Positions 8,974 to 19,805 of a stretch of DNA of 64,000 bases are shown in pieces. The DNA lies in contig NZ_OW370567.1 in NCBI RefSeq assembly GCF_936270435.1, positions 1 to 64,000 of the forward strand, in the 5' to 3' direction. This DNA comes from Wolbachia endosymbiont of Oedothorax gibbosus. GTDB lineage: Bacteria > Pseudomonadota > Alphaproteobacteria > Rickettsiales > Anaplasmataceae. The translations under genes and the position numbers were made by a program. The notes under the pieces are model-generated. The model was not told the DNA's origin, made no database searches, and was given only the letters and a program-made list of their open reading frames with translations. Within the stretch, counting starts at the first letter, position 1, and every line of letters starts with the position of its first letter.

Positions 8974-9452
8974 AAATTATAGCAACAAAAGAACCTAAAA
9001 ACTTAGTGTATATAGATGAGTCTGGCATTGACAACACTGAAGACTACCCCTATGGATATTGTCAGAAGGGACAGCGGTTTTATGCCCTAAAATCTGGGAA
9101 GAAAACTCAACGAATCAGTATGATTGCAGCTTTAAGTGAAAGAAAAATAGTTGCTCCATTAACCTTTGAAGGCCACTGTAATATGGATATTTTTAATGGA
9201 TGGTTTGAGCAATTTTTGATACCGACCTTGGAACCTGGACAAACTGTCATTCTTGACAATGCTACTTTTCATAAGTCTGATAAGATCATTAAGCTTGCTA
9301 AAGGGATTGGTGCAGAAATTTTGTATCTGCCACCGTATTCTCCAGATTTTAACAAAATTGAACATCATTGGTTTGCTATAAAAAACAGAGTCAGGAAAAA
9401 CATTCCTCTATTCAAGTCTTTTCGTCATGCTGTTGATTCTGCCTTTCTATGA
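8970..9452 (+). CDS. IS630 transposase, second reading frame (DDE domain)
   Basis: 160 residues with the three acidic positions of the DDE core: YIDESGID, VILDNATFHKS and DFNKIEHHWFAIKNRVR. It lies in the -1 frame relative to the first reading frame and probably has no independent start. Confidence 0.87.
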   Translation: MKIIATKEPKNLVYIDESGIDNTEDYPYGYCQKGQRFYALKSGKKTQRISMIAALSERKIVAPLTFEGHCNMDIFNGWFEQFLIPTLEPGQTVILDNATFHKSDKIIKLAKGIGAEILYLPPYSPDFNKIEHHWFAIKNRVRKNIPLFKSFRHAVDSAFL

Positions 9453-9557
9453 TCTGTTCGGATTATTATGAGAAGTGCTATACTAGCGCAAAATGAATAA
9501 TGCATATTGAAATAAAACAATAATTGTGTTAAGAATTATTTTTATCAAAGGTTTTTC

Positions 9558-10214
9558 GTGTCAAAAAATGATAAGTTGACTAAAAGTGATAAATTAGCTT
9601 CTGATATTCTAAAAGAAGTTGCAGATACCAATAACAATGATAGCGATAAAGTAACTTTGTTTGACATTAAAACAGCTTTGCATGAGCGTGGTTTTGGTAT
9701 TTTAATAATCATCTTCTCCTTGCCGCTATCGGTGCCTATACCGGTTCCACCTGGTTATACAACTATTCTTTCTATACCTTTAATCTTATTCTCATTGCAG
9801 CTTTTATTTGGATTTGATTCTCCTTGGATGCCCAGTTGGCTAGAAAGAAGATCTTTTCAGCGTTCAACACTAGCTCTTGTGGTGGAAAAAACTTCTCCAG
9901 CATTAAAAAAAATAGAAAAGTTCATGAAACCAAGAATGTCTTTTATTTTCTATGGGCCCGGTGAAAAGATTTTAGCTTTTGTAATGTTGCTTTGTGCATT
10001 ATCGATAGCTCTTCCATTGCCTCTTACCAACTTTATTCCTGCAATTGGTACAACTCTTATTTCACTTGGTATTATGAGTAAAGATGGGTTTCTATCCATA
10101 TTGGGAGTTTTAATATCATTGTGTGGGCTATTGCTTACTCTTGTTGTAGTAGTCAAAGGGCCACAACTTATCATTGGGGCATTTTCTTTTCTCAAAAGCT
10201 TCGTATATGGTTAG
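9558..10214 (+). CDS. ExoD-family membrane protein
   Basis: A 218-residue protein of the exopolysaccharide-synthesis ExoD family. After a hydrophilic N-terminus it has a conserved amphipathic segment with [17 protein letters not shown], then three to four hydrophobic helices in the C-terminal half. Family members are known from rhizobial exopolysaccharide and alkaline-tolerance work, but the biochemical role is unclear and Wolbachia makes no known exopolysaccharide. The start is GTG (9558), with AAAGG ten bases upstream. Its end overlaps the cysS start by eight bases, so the two are probably co-transcribed. Confidence 0.82.
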   Translation: MSKNDKLTKSDKLASDILKEVADTNNNDSDKVTLFDIKTALHERGFGILIIIFSLPLSVPIPVPPGYTTILSIPLILFSLQLLFGFDSPWMPSWLERRSFQRSTLALVVEKTSPALKKIEKFMKPRMSFIFYGPGEKILAFVMLLCALSIALPLPLTNFIPAIGTTLISLGIMSKDGFLSILGVLISLCGLLLTLVVVVKGPQLIIGAFSFLKSFVYG

Positions 10215-11580
10215 GCTTTACAATACCTTAACAAAAAAAAAGGAACTTTTTACACCAATCGCTAAAGATCATGTGAAAATGTATGTTTGCGGACCAACAG
10301 TATATGACACAGCACATATAGGCAATGCACGGTCTGTTGTTGTGTATGATGTGTTATTTCAGCTACTTAAGTTTTGTTATGGCAAAGTTACCTATGTGCG
10401 TAACATAACTGACATTGATGATAAAATAATTAATGCAGCAAGTGAGAAAAATAGCAACATAGAAAGTATAACCACATATTACATTAAAGCTTTTCATGAT
10501 GATATGGAAAGCATAAATTGTAAAGAGCCAACATACGAACCAAAAGCAACGGAAAACGTAAATTATATTATAAAATTAATTGAACATTTGCTGCAATCAG
10601 GCCATGCTTACGAATCTGACAAACACGTGTATTTTAATATAGAATCTTATCATGAATATGGTGCTTTATCAGGAAAAAAAACTGATGAATTGGTCCCAGG
10701 TAGCAGAGTTGAAGTTAATGAAAATAAAAAGCACCCGGGAGATTTTGTGCTGTGGAAGCCTGCAAATGATATTGACTACAAACTTTCAAGTTATTGGAAT
10801 AGCCCATGGGGAGAGGGCAGGCCTGGATGGCATATAGAATGCTCAGCAATGTCATATGCTTACCTTGGCAAAGATTTTGATATTCATGGTGGCGGCATAG
10901 ATTTACAATTTCCTCACCATGAAAATGAAATTGCACAGAGTAAGTCTGCATTTGCTGGATCAATGTTTGCAAAATACTGGATACATAACGGCTTTCTTAC
11001 AGTAAATGAAGAGAAAATGAGCAAGTCCTTATTTAATATAGTCAAAGTAAGAGATTTGCTAGATAGTGGAATAAAGGGTGAAGTAATACGTTATGCACTG
11101 CTCAAAACTCACTACAGAAAACCACTTGATTGGACAGAAAACGTTATTTCTGATGCACAGGAAACCTTAAATAAATTTTATCGGTTATTACGTGGCTTAG
11201 ATACAACGAATATTGATGAAAGTAACGCAGAAATTTCTAAAGATTTTATAGACGCTTTAAAAAACGACTTAAACATTCCTGAAGCTCTAGCTATATTACA
11301 TGAAATGGCTGCAAAAATCAACAAAATGAGTAATGAAAGTGAAAAGCTTAAATTAACTGAGAGTTTTGTTAAGAGCGCCAGATTTATTGGTCTTCTTGAG
11401 TCAAGTTATGAAAAGTGGTTTGCTGTGGATGTAAATCATCAAGAAATAGAAAGGTTGATAGACTTAAGAAAAATTGCAAAAAAAAATAAAAATTACGATA
11501 CTGCAGACAAAATAAGGGATCAGTTGAAACAAATGGGGGTTACAATTTCTGACAATGAAGATGGTACAACAACCTGGTAA
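10207..11580 (+). CDS. cysS: cysteinyl-tRNA synthetase
   Basis: A 457-residue class I aminoacyl-tRNA synthetase that charges tRNA-Cys. It shows [16 protein letters not shown] (HIGH-type motif and first zinc cysteine), WHIECSAMS and [11 protein letters not shown] (further zinc ligands), and KMSKS. The ATG at 10207 gives the normal N-terminus MVRLYNTL, and longer frames from upstream TTG codons are not conserved-looking. It overlaps the ExoD-family gene by eight bases. Confidence 0.97.
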   Translation: MVRLYNTLTKKKELFTPIAKDHVKMYVCGPTVYDTAHIGNARSVVVYDVLFQLLKFCYGKVTYVRNITDIDDKIINAASEKNSNIESITTYYIKAFHDDMESINCKEPTYEPKATENVNYIIKLIEHLLQSGHAYESDKHVYFNIESYHEYGALSGKKTDELVPGSRVEVNENKKHPGDFVLWKPANDIDYKLSSYWNSPWGEGRPGWHIECSAMSYAYLGKDFDIHGGGIDLQFPHHENEIAQSKSAFAGSMFAKYWIHNGFLTVNEEKMSKSLFNIVKVRDLLDSGIKGEVIRYALLKTHYRKPLDWTENVISDAQETLNKFYRLLRGLDTTNIDESNAEISKDFIDALKNDLNIPEALAILHEMAAKINKMSNESEKLKLTESFVKSARFIGLLESSYEKWFAVDVNHQEIERLIDLRKIAKKNKNYDTADKIRDQLKQMGVTISDNEDGTTTW

Positions 11581-11586
11581 ACTCAT

Positions 11587-12006
11587 ATGGAAAATTACTT
11601 CCTGTTATTCACAGATAGTCTAGTATCGTCGCTCATCTTACCCATACATCAAGGTTTTGTGTTCAATACCATGCTTTATTTCAGGTCGTATTACACTCCA
11701 CTACTTATGTTATTTTTTGGAGTACTAGGATCAAGCCTTGGTGGAATAGTTAATTGGTACTTAGGTAGAATAACAATCTCTATACGAAAATCATACCACA
11801 AATTAGAAAACGAATATACAACGCCAAAAGTTACAAAAAATTTGCTAATTTTTGCAACTTTATTACTTTCGTGGGTGCCAGCACTTGGAAGTGTGATTCA
11901 AATTTTATCAGGTTATTTCAAGTTAAACCTTTATATCCTTGCCCCTTTAATCATTCTATCTAATTTCTTCTATTTGTTATATCTAATACTTACTTTTGGA
12001 GTATAA
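11587..12006 (+). CDS. DedA/SNARE-associated-like (YqaA-type) membrane protein
   Basis: A 139-residue polytopic protein of the short DedA-like group. The glycine-rich segment FFGVLGSSLGGIVNWYLGR and the later LLSWVPALGSVIQILSGY fit the family, whose better-studied members act in lipid translocation and envelope homeostasis. It begins six bases after cysS, so it is likely part of the exoD-cysS operon. Confidence 0.75.
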   Translation: MENYFLLFTDSLVSSLILPIHQGFVFNTMLYFRSYYTPLLMLFFGVLGSSLGGIVNWYLGRITISIRKSYHKLENEYTTPKVTKNLLIFATLLLSWVPALGSVIQILSGYFKLNLYILAPLIILSNFFYLLYLILTFGV

Positions 12007-13935
12007 CAGCTATAGTACTACAGCCATTAAAGCCCACTTCTGTCATCCTATAGCCTGACAGAGGCTGAGCTATAAATTAAATGCAAAATTTCAATAGTTA
12101 TAAGGATGCACCATGAGCTAAAAGCAATTCCACAAGCTCTTGGTGATTATTATTAGCTGCATAATACAATGCTGTTTTTCCTTCATTATTTTTAGCGTTA
12201 ACATCGGCGTTGTGTTTTAGTAGTACTTTTGCTACATCAATCTTTCCCTTCATAGCAGCGAGGTGTAGTGGTGTGTTGCTGTCTTTATCCTTAGCGTTAA
12301 CATCAGCACCTTTTTGAATGAAGTATTCTGTTGTTCCCAACATTTCATTCAAATCATCCCCCCATAATAGACGGTTATTCTTGGCAATCAAGTGCAATGG
12401 TGTCCAGCCACGTTTGTCTTTAGCATCAACATCACTACCATCTTCAACAAGACATCTTACTACCTTCAAGTTCGCGTATAAAACTGCCCAGTGTAACGAC
12501 GTTAGATCATCATTATCTTTAGCATTAACGTCAGCACCTTGCTCTATAAAATATCTTACCATATCAATCTTTTCTCTGATAGCAGCCCAATGCAATGGAG
12601 TACCGCCATATCCGTCTTTGATATCAATATCAATTCCTTTACCAATTAGGTACCTCACCGCATCCAGTTTCGCAAACCTAATAGCCTCATGTAACATAGT
12701 TTTGCCATTGCTGTACCTAGCACTAACATCAATACCTTTTTCTTTTATAAGGTATTCTGCTATATAAAAATTTTCATTCTCAACAGCCCAGTATAATGCA
12801 GTCCAGCCATAACTATCTTCAATATCAACACTAGCGCCTTTATTTACAAGATATTTTACCATGTCTAACTCTCCACTCTTAGCAGCCCAGTATAATGGCG
12901 TTTGGTAAAAACAGTCCCTAGCATCAATACTAGCACCTTTATTGATCAGGTATTTTACTATGTCCAATTTCCCATTTCCAGCAGCTAAATGCAATGGAGC
13001 AATATCACACCCATCTTTAGCATTAACAATCTCACTAAGCTTATCTTGATGTTTTTTCTTTATATATGCTAATAAGTTTTTAATCGCTTTATAATCATCA
13101 TTTTCAACAAGCAAATGCAAATTAGTATCTTTGTAAAAGTCATCAATCAACCTACCGTGTTTACTTGCATATCCCCAAATAGATGCAACATGAATTTTAC
13201 TATCTTTCACTAAATCACCACTGTTTATCAATTCTAGAGCCTTTCTGAGGGTTTTCTCTTCTTGTCGGTTCTCTTGTAATTTTAATCTTGTTACTTTTTG
13301 TACTAGCCTGTGGATATTTACTACTCCTTCCCTTAATTTAATCATTGAATATCGATTAAGTAACTCAACAGCATTCCAAAGCTTTGCCTTATCATCTGTT
13401 ATTAATTTTGAAAAAATTTCTTTGATGCAGATATTGTCAGGAGCAAGATAGGCCATTATTTCAAGAATGCTTAATGCTTCAAAGCCATATTCCTTGCATA
13501 TATATGTCATCGTAATGTTCCAAGTTGTTAAAACTGTTTTAGTATAACGATCTTCATTTTCATAAACTCCTTTCTTAAGCAATTCACCTGCATTTTGTTG
13601 ATACTCTTTTAAGTAATCACTTATTTTAAATCTCTTATCACCCCTTAATCTTGATTCCTCATTTCGATCTTGAATATATACAACTGCTTGTCCTAAAGCT
13701 AATGGAAAATATTGTAATTCTCTTGTTAGCTCTTCTATTTCCCTATCCTGTAAATTGTTCTCTATGTTCAAAGCTTTTCTAACAAATTCTAAAGCTTCTA
13801 CTTCACCAAACTCATCTAATTGTATTACTTTTATATCACCTTCTCCTCTCACATTCCACTTACAGTCACGAGAAGTAATTAAAACATAAGGTTTTTTATG
13901 CCTAGGATGTAAAGATGAAGGTAAAAACCTTTTAA

Positions 13936-14915
13936 CCTCAGTTATGGATTAGAAAATAGATAAAAGTATAACTAAGAAGAGGGAAACAGGGTAAACTCGA
14001 GTATTTTAGTAATAATAAGAGGTTACCCATGAAGAAAGATATTACAGAACTGTACTGTTGCGTCGAGGATTTTTGTCGTGCGGTAGATGATAATTTTGCA
14101 AATAGGTTCTTATCAAACGGCAAAAAACCAACCAGAGTACCAGAAATAGCGCACTCAGAAATTCTAACCATAATCCTATTATACCATAAATCACCATGTA
14201 AAAACTTCAAGGCTTTTTATCTTTGTTATCTTCAGTTATTCTATAGATCAGAGTTTTCAAAGCTGCCTTCATATCACAGATTTATTGCCTTAAAGCCGCG
14301 AGTTTTGTGGTATTTAGCATTACTTTTGCAATGGTTTTGTGAACAAGCAAAAATGACCGGGATTTCCTACATAGATTCTACTTCAATAGCAGTATGCCAT
14401 CGAAAAAGAATCTCAAGAAATAAGGTTTTCAAAGGATTAGCAGAGTTAGGAAAGAATACTTACGGCTGGTTTTTTGGTTTTAAATTACATGTAGTAATCA
14501 ATGAAATAGGTGAAATTCAAGGTGTTACGCTAACCAGAGGTAACGTCGATGACAGAAAACCTGTACCAACTCTAACCAAAAAACTAACTGGACTTTTGTT
14601 TGGAGATAAGGGCTATATAAAGAAAGAGCTCTTTGAGAAACTATTCGATAGAGGTCTAAAACTCGTCACTAAAGTGAAAAAAGGTATGAAAAATGCACTG
14701 ATTTCGCTGAAAGAGAAGATTTTACTAGGGAAAAGATCGATTGTTGAAACGGTTTTTGGCTGCCTAAAAAACAAATTTGAACTTGAGCACACTCGGCATA
14801 GATCCACAGTAAATTTCTTGGTACATATTTTTTCTACCCTCATTTCTTATTCAATGCAATCGAAAAAGCCCTGTATTTCTCAGCTTTACTTCGTTGGTTA
14901 ATCCATAACTGGGGT
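13936..14915 (+). mobile_element. IS982-family insertion sequence, copy 1
   Basis: A 980-bp element with terminal inverted repeats CCYCAGTTATGGATTA and a 6-bp duplication TTTTAA (13930-13935 and 14916-14921). It is inserted in the NB-ARC gene between the Walker B and sensor motifs. Confidence 0.92.
14029..14901 (+). CDS. IS982 transposase
   Basis: A 290-residue DDE transposase of the IS982 family. SYIDSTSIAVCH holds the first aspartate, GWFFGFKLHVVIN and GNVDDRKPV follow, LLFGDKGYI holds the second, and KRSIVETVFGCLKNKFELEHTRHRS holds the glutamate. AGAGG precedes the ATG. The protein is identical in all three copies in this window, which points to recent activity. Confidence 0.93.
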   Translation: MKKDITELYCCVEDFCRAVDDNFANRFLSNGKKPTRVPEIAHSEILTIILLYHKSPCKNFKAFYLCYLQLFYRSEFSKLPSYHRFIALKPRVLWYLALLLQWFCEQAKMTGISYIDSTSIAVCHRKRISRNKVFKGLAELGKNTYGWFFGFKLHVVINEIGEIQGVTLTRGNVDDRKPVPTLTKKLTGLLFGDKGYIKKELFEKLFDRGLKLVTKVKKGMKNALISLKEKILLGKRSIVETVFGCLKNKFELEHTRHRSTVNFLVHIFSTLISYSMQSKKPCISQLYFVG

Positions 14916-16302
14916 TTTTAATACCTTTATATCCCTCAGCATTATCAAAAATGAATAGGCTTTTCCTTCCCCTTCTTGCAAAAAAAGCATATATTTCTTC
15001 AACAATAGCTTCTATCGTTTTGTCCCTTCCGTGCTTATCTTTGGGAGGAATGCCTAATCTATCATCCCCAGCTAACCTCAAGAAAGAATTTTTCATATCT
15101 TCAAAGTTTTCAGCGTTTATCCATATAACATTGCCACCATAATACTTTCCATACTTGTAAGCATATTTCCTAGCTAACTCACTTTTTCCCACTCCTCCAA
15201 GACCACTAATAGTAGCAACCTGCGATATCACCGCTTGCCTGCCCGTGCTCCTTTGTAGTGCGTCATGTAAGGCTTTTAATTCACTACTTCTACCAGTAAA
15301 AGATGCCACTGGCTCTATTATGCCAAACCAAATCGCTCCTAAAATTTCCTCTCTTATTTTTTCAAAAAACTCATTTATTTCTTCATGTGACAGAAACTTT
15401 CCTTCTTCTGCTTTCATCCAATCTAGAGCTTCTTCCTGAAAGCGACTATAGACGTTCTTTCTATCAATATTATTAAATTCTTTACCTAGCTCATTTTTAA
15501 TGATTTCACCAAGCTCAACTTCATTAGGCAAATTCACTGCAAACACTAGCTTATTTAGAAAGTCTTTTATTCCTTTATCTATTTCTTCATCGCTTATCTT
15601 CTTACCATTGCTTATTTTCTTACTTAATTTATCTTTCATAGAAGCCATGCTTTGCTTCAAGTATTGAGCAATATTACCTTTTAAATCTTTAAGCTTATAT
15701 CTTGCACTGTTACCTATACTAAGAAAATCATCTTTTGTTTTTATTTTCGTGACTGAAATTTTCTTATCTACAAGACTTTTAAGATCAAAGTCAGCATTTG
15801 TAGCAATAATAAAATCCTCTAGAATTCCATTATCAAACTTCCCGCTACCTTTGATTATGAAATAAGCAATAAGGTATTTTACTAAGCCAAAATCGTCATT
15901 TTTTTTGTGTGTTAATAAGTCATCTATGCTGATCTTTTTATATCTCTTTCGCGTGTGTTTAATCTGCATGAACCTATGTATTATTTTCCCATTTTGTTCA
16001 TACTGAAAGACGAGATCGTCAAAACTCGCAGCTAACCTCAGTTCTGTAGCTAAGCGGAAAGAATATTCCTTATCCATCGCACGTTTCAAAAATAGCATTA
16101 GCCATTTCAGTTGGCAAATAAAACCGTGGATAAGGTTTTTCGCCCCTCCAGCAGGATAAGTTTCAGACATCCTCAGCCTCACGTAATTTTAAAAATAGTA
16201 CCAACAAATGGTAAAAAAGTTATATGTCATGATATACAGATATCGTAGCGTAAATCTGAGAATATCTACGAGATGTGCTGTTACGTAAATAAAAAAATGT
16301 AA

Positions 16303-17727
16303 CTAATTACTTAATCTCTCACTCAAAATTGAATTCACCACATCAGGGCTGGCTTTTCCCTTAGTAAGTTTCATAACTTCGCCAACAAAGAACCCGTATA
16401 ACTTTGTTTTACCGCTTTTGTATTCTTGAACCTTATCTTGGTTGTTATTGATGATTTTGTCGATAACTTCTGCTATTTGAACTTTATCGGTTATTTGCTT
16501 TAGGTCCTGCTCTTCTATAATTAGAGATGCAGGTTTGCCAGTTTCAAACATACTATCGAATACTTGTTTGCCAAGTTTAGCAGAGATTGTTCCATCAACG
16601 ATAAAATCTAAGAGTTCTGACAAAGCATTTGCTTTGATTGGGGAGCTCACAATATCAATATTTGCTTTATTTAAACGACCGAAAAGCTCTACAGTTAACC
16701 AGGTGACTGCGAGCTTTGAATCATGTTTTTTTATCAATTCCTCAAAGTAATCAGCAATTGCTTTATCGGAAGTAATGACGTTTGCATCGTATTCGTTGAT
16801 ACCCAATTCCTCAATGTATCGCAGCTTTTTTTGATCTGGTAACTCAGGCAAAGATGATTGAATTAAATCAATCTTCTCCTGGCTTACCTCAATAGGTAAT
16901 AAATCAGGCTCAGGGAAGTATCTATAGTCGCTTGCATCCTCTTTGTTTCGCATCACTTTTGTTTTTCCCGAAGCGACGTCAAACAATAAGGTATCTTGAC
17001 TTATTTCTTCCCCACTTTCTAAAATTTCAATTTGCCTTTGTATTTCATAGTCTATAGCTTGCACAATATAACGTATCGAGTTCAGATTTTTTATCTCACA
17101 ACGAGTGCCAAATGTGCTACTGCCTTTTAGGCGGACAGAAACATTTGCATCACAACGAAGTGATCCCTTTTCCATATCACCATCACACGAACCAATGTAA
17201 CGCAAAATCTGCCTCAATTTTTTCATGCATTCTGCAGCTTCCGCAGATGAACGGAGATCTGGTTCTGAAACAATTTCCATTAAAGCAACCCCTGCACGAT
17301 TTAAATCCACATAAGTTTTGCTTTCCTCATGAACGCTCTTCCCTGCATCTTGCTCTAGATGAATTCTCGCAATTCTTATTTCCTTTTTATTGTCGTTGAT
17401 AAATACTCTACCATTTTTAACTATTGGCTCAAAAAACTGGGTTATCTGGTAACCTTGCGGTAAATCAGGATAAAAATAATTTTTCCGGTCAAAGTAAGAA
17501 CACTTATTAATTTCTGCAGAAAGTGCAAGACCGGTGCGTATTGCTTGCTCTATAGAGTAGTAGTTTAGTATTGGTAGTGTACCTGGCATCGCCGCATCAA
17601 CTAGAGAAACTTGAGTGTTATGCTCAGCACCAAACTCCGTTGATGAGCTAGAAAATAGCTTCGTATTAGAAGAAATTTGAGCGTGCACCTCAAGCCCAAT
17701 TACCGCTTCCCAATCCTCTTTCGTCAT
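16303..17727 (-). CDS. gatB: Asp-tRNA(Asn)/Glu-tRNA(Gln) amidotransferase subunit B
   Basis: A 474-residue subunit of the GatCAB complex, which converts Glu-tRNA(Gln) and Asp-tRNA(Asn) to the amidated forms. The N-terminal [36 protein letters not shown] and [11 protein letters not shown] are diagnostic. The C-terminal 120 residues form the YqeY-like tRNA-binding tail. Length is normal and the ATG at 17727 gives the expected N-terminus. gatA and gatC are not in this window. Confidence 0.96.
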   Translation of the reverse strand: MTKEDWEAVIGLEVHAQISSNTKLFSSSSTEFGAEHNTQVSLVDAAMPGTLPILNYYSIEQAIRTGLALSAEINKCSYFDRKNYFYPDLPQGYQITQFFEPIVKNGRVFINDNKKEIRIARIHLEQDAGKSVHEESKTYVDLNRAGVALMEIVSEPDLRSSAEAAECMKKLRQILRYIGSCDGDMEKGSLRCDANVSVRLKGSSTFGTRCEIKNLNSIRYIVQAIDYEIQRQIEILESGEEISQDTLLFDVASGKTKVMRNKEDASDYRYFPEPDLLPIEVSQEKIDLIQSSLPELPDQKKLRYIEELGINEYDANVITSDKAIADYFEELIKKHDSKLAVTWLTVELFGRLNKANIDIVSSPIKANALSELLDFIVDGTISAKLGKQVFDSMFETGKPASLIIEEQDLKQITDKVQIAEVIDKIINNNQDKVQEYKSGKTKLYGFFVGEVMKLTKGKASPDVVNSILSERLSN

Positions 17728-17829
17728 GTATTTTATTTAAATGATAATCTTAATATTCTGCAAAATTAGCACAAAAAGTCAAAACAAAACTCATGTTAGC
17801 TAAGTGGTATATAGAAACAGGACGAAAAT

Positions 17830-18317
17830 TAAACGAAAAACTTCCTTGACAAACTCCGCCAGCCCCCTTATCATGAAAATGAAGGTATTCATTTATCTTC
17901 AATCTGTGCAGATTAAATGACAACAGCATTACGTGATTGGCGTCTTATTTTTAATTTTTTGCACTATGTGCACCTTATGTCTTCACAACATTTCTGGGTT
18001 TTTACCCACACAAGCTGAAACGCGCTGTTTAAGACAGTATAGTACGCCGATTTGCAGGATTAGAGAGTGACAACTAGCTACTCCGGGGATTCTTTGTCTT
18101 TTTTTTCTGCTGGTAAATTTCTTAAACATTTATAGCTTAAGTTAGTTGCGTTTAAAAGCAGCTAAATTGCAGTGTTTAAGACTTAAAGAACGCCGATACT
18201 GAAAATAGACAATGACCAGGGCTTCTTTTGCCTTTTTTTTCATTTGGTAAATTTTTTAAATATTTATGGCTAAAGATTGCATGAATGTTGCAATTACAAA
18301 AGCGATCTCTACTAGGA
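17830..18317 (+). repeat. promoter-led dispersed repeat, copy 3
   Basis: This copy belongs with copy 4 in a second subfamily, with CAATCTGTGCAGATTAAA and TTACGTGATTGGCG near the start. Its tail GCATGAATGTTGCAATTAC... to ACTAGGA is shared with copy 5. Confidence 0.85.
17846..17874 (+). promoter_or_regulatory. sigma70-type promoter of repeat copy 3
   Basis: TTGACA (17846-17851), 17-base spacer, TATCAT (17869-17874). Confidence 0.6.
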
Positions 18318-18500
18318 GGCCAGTCTGGGATCCAGCCTTTTCATAATCATCAAAACGTTGTATTTTAGCATAAAATGGCTACTTTTATACTTAATAAAAT
18401 TCCTGGATCCAAGTAGTCAAGCTACTTTGATGACACCATTCTTTCTTCTGGATCCAAGTAGTCAAGCTACTTTGATGACAGGAGAAGGAGGCGCTGGTTT
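18318..18500. repeat. cluster of palindromic repeats
   Basis: Two adjacent copies of the GGATCCAAGTAGTCAAGC variant (around 18403-18440 and 18450-18487), the second matching the block at 1970-2005. More palindrome pieces lie at 18630-18710, just before the transaldolase gene. Confidence 0.75.
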
Positions 18501-18551
18501 CAACAATAGACTTCTTTTAAAACTGAGAGAAGTCTAATGTTGAAAGAAGTC

Positions 18552-18629
18552 TACTGACATTGGTATGCGAAATGGCTACATGAATTTATCGTAAATTACT
18601 ACCAGTATAAGGTGCGATGCAACAAAGCC
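18552..18629 (+). mobile_element. solo right end of IS903-type (IS5 family) element
   Basis: 78 bases nearly identical to the last 78 bases of the element at 19806-20812, ending in ATGCAACAAAGCC. The rest of the element is absent, so this is a deletion relic. Confidence 0.75.
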
Positions 18630-18825
18630 ATCCCAGTGTCAGCTACTCGGATGACAAAAAGAGGGCACTGCTGTCATAAAGGAACCAGTGTCAGCTACTT
18701 TTACACTCACCAGCTTAGTGTACAATCGAAAACTGGCCGGTAGTTGTTCATGTTGCATTAAAATACAATATTTGTACAGTTGTGATAGGATGATAAAATT
18801 TTCCAAGTTTTTATGGGAGGTTAAT

Positions 18826-19470
18826 ATGGAAATTTTTCTTGATAGCGTTGATTTAAATGAAATTAAAGAACTAAAAGAGTTTATTGATGGAATAACAACT
18901 AATCCTTCTTTAATAGCAAAGTCCGGGCGTAAAGATAAATACGAGGATTTAGTGCGTGAAATATGCTCTATTGTCAAGGGGCCTGTTAGTGTTGAAGTTG
19001 TTGCAGATAGCCATGAAGAGATGATCACAAAAGGTCTAAATTTAGCAGAAATCGCTGATAATGTTGTGGTAAAATTACCTCTTACACATGAAGGATTAAT
19101 TTCTTGTAAGAAGTTGTGGACAGAGCATAAAATACCTGTTAACATCACGTTATGTTTTTCTCCTGGACAAGCACTGCTTGCCGCTAAGGCCGGTGCTTGT
19201 TTTATTTCTCCCTTTGTTGGTCGTCTTGATGATATAAGCTATGATGGCTTATCGCTAATAGAAGATATATGCACTATATATTCTAATTACGATTTTGATA
19301 CTAAAGTTCTTGTTGCATCAGTAAGAAGCCCAGCGCATGTAATAGAAGCTGCAAGGCTTGGTGCTGATTCAATTACTGTACCAGCAAAAGTACTTAGACA
19401 ATTACTTAACCATCCGCTTACCGATCAAGGACTTGCAATATTTGAAAAAGACTGGGGTGCAAAACAATAA
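18826..19470 (+). CDS. tal: transaldolase (TalC/FSA family)
   Basis: A 214-residue enzyme of the small transaldolase/fructose-6-phosphate aldolase family, moving a dihydroxyacetone unit between sugar phosphates in the non-oxidative pentose phosphate pathway. The N-terminus MEIFLDSVDLNEIKEL, GITTNPSLIAKSG and the Schiff-base lysine in VVVKLPLT are clear. The ATG at 18826 follows GGGAGG six bases upstream, so longer frames are rejected. It works with rpe (26005-26679). Confidence 0.93.
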   Translation: MEIFLDSVDLNEIKELKEFIDGITTNPSLIAKSGRKDKYEDLVREICSIVKGPVSVEVVADSHEEMITKGLNLAEIADNVVVKLPLTHEGLISCKKLWTEHKIPVNITLCFSPGQALLAAKAGACFISPFVGRLDDISYDGLSLIEDICTIYSNYDFDTKVLVASVRSPAHVIEAARLGADSITVPAKVLRQLLNHPLTDQGLAIFEKDWGAKQ

Positions 19471-19496
19471 ACGGTCACAAATAAACATAAAAATTG

Positions 19497-19582
19497 GCAA
19501 GTTTAGGGTGTTATGCCTAAAGCGGCCTTACCCAGATAGAAGCATGAGAATTCTCAGAGTGGATAGGGCCTGAGGCACTTTC
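19497..19582 (+). ncRNA. possible structured RNA or terminator after tal
   Basis: An intergenic block more GC-rich than its surroundings with nested pairing: GCCT at 19516 with AGGC near 19573, GGCC near 19525 with GGCC near 19567, and the inner palindrome GAGAATTCTC (19548-19557). A T-rich stretch follows. I could not match it to 6S, 4.5S, RNase P or tmRNA by eye. It may be a terminator, attenuator or small RNA; the strand is uncertain. Confidence 0.3.
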
Positions 19583-19805
19583 TGTTCTTATTATGGAGTA
19601 TAGAAATTAGTAAAACTATTTTACATTTTAGGTGTTATCAGGGCAATTATTTATATATAGGAATTTCTTTTATAAGAAAATAGGTATCTGTTCAGGGGAG
19701 TGGCTAATGTGCAAATATTGAAGCAAAGTGCGTGACACACAGCTGTACGAACATTTGTTTGCAAAGGTAATTTGCACAACAAATGGTGTCATTCCAGTCT
19801 GGAAT

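Larger units (their letters stand above)
8534..9478 (+). mobile_element. IS630-family insertion sequence, copy 1
   Basis: A 945-bp element flanked by TA on both sides (8532-8533 and 9479-9480), as expected for IS630/Tc1-type transposition. Terminal inverted repeats are imperfect: GTACTTTTCATAATAGTCC on the left and GCACTTCTCATAATAATCC on the right, read inward. A copy of identical length lies inverted at 24640-25584, and the encoded proteins are identical. Confidence 0.9.
12098..16170 (-). pseudogene. nuclease-like/NB-ARC/ankyrin STAND protein, split by IS982
   Basis: Removing the 980-bp IS982 copy and one 6-bp duplication leaves a single open frame of exactly 1029 codons, so the insertion looks recent. 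Domains in the restored protein: residues about 1-130, a Cap4/DUF4297-like region with FDDLVFQY (50-57) and MQIKH (68-72), matching the D...QxK core of PD-(D/E)XK nucleases; 290-620, NB-ARC with GLGGVGKS (323-330), Walker B SLFIFDN (404-410), YVLITSRD, FPLAL and an IHRLVQ block at the MHD position; 729-1028, nine ankyrin repeats ending in GADVNAKD-type turns. The ATG at 16170 is preferred over GTG 16182 because GAGG stands six bases before it. The architecture resembles bacterial STAND/Avs defence NTPases; target and activity are unknown. Confidence 0.82.

Noticed and set aside
12318..12767. 149-codon plus-strand frame inside the ankyrin region
   Set aside because: A shadow caused by the periodic ankyrin repeats on the minus strand.
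19497..19582. 4.5S (SRP) RNA, tmRNA or RNase P RNA
   Set aside because: The GGAAGCAGC core of SRP RNA, the T arm of tmRNA and conserved RNase P blocks are not found.
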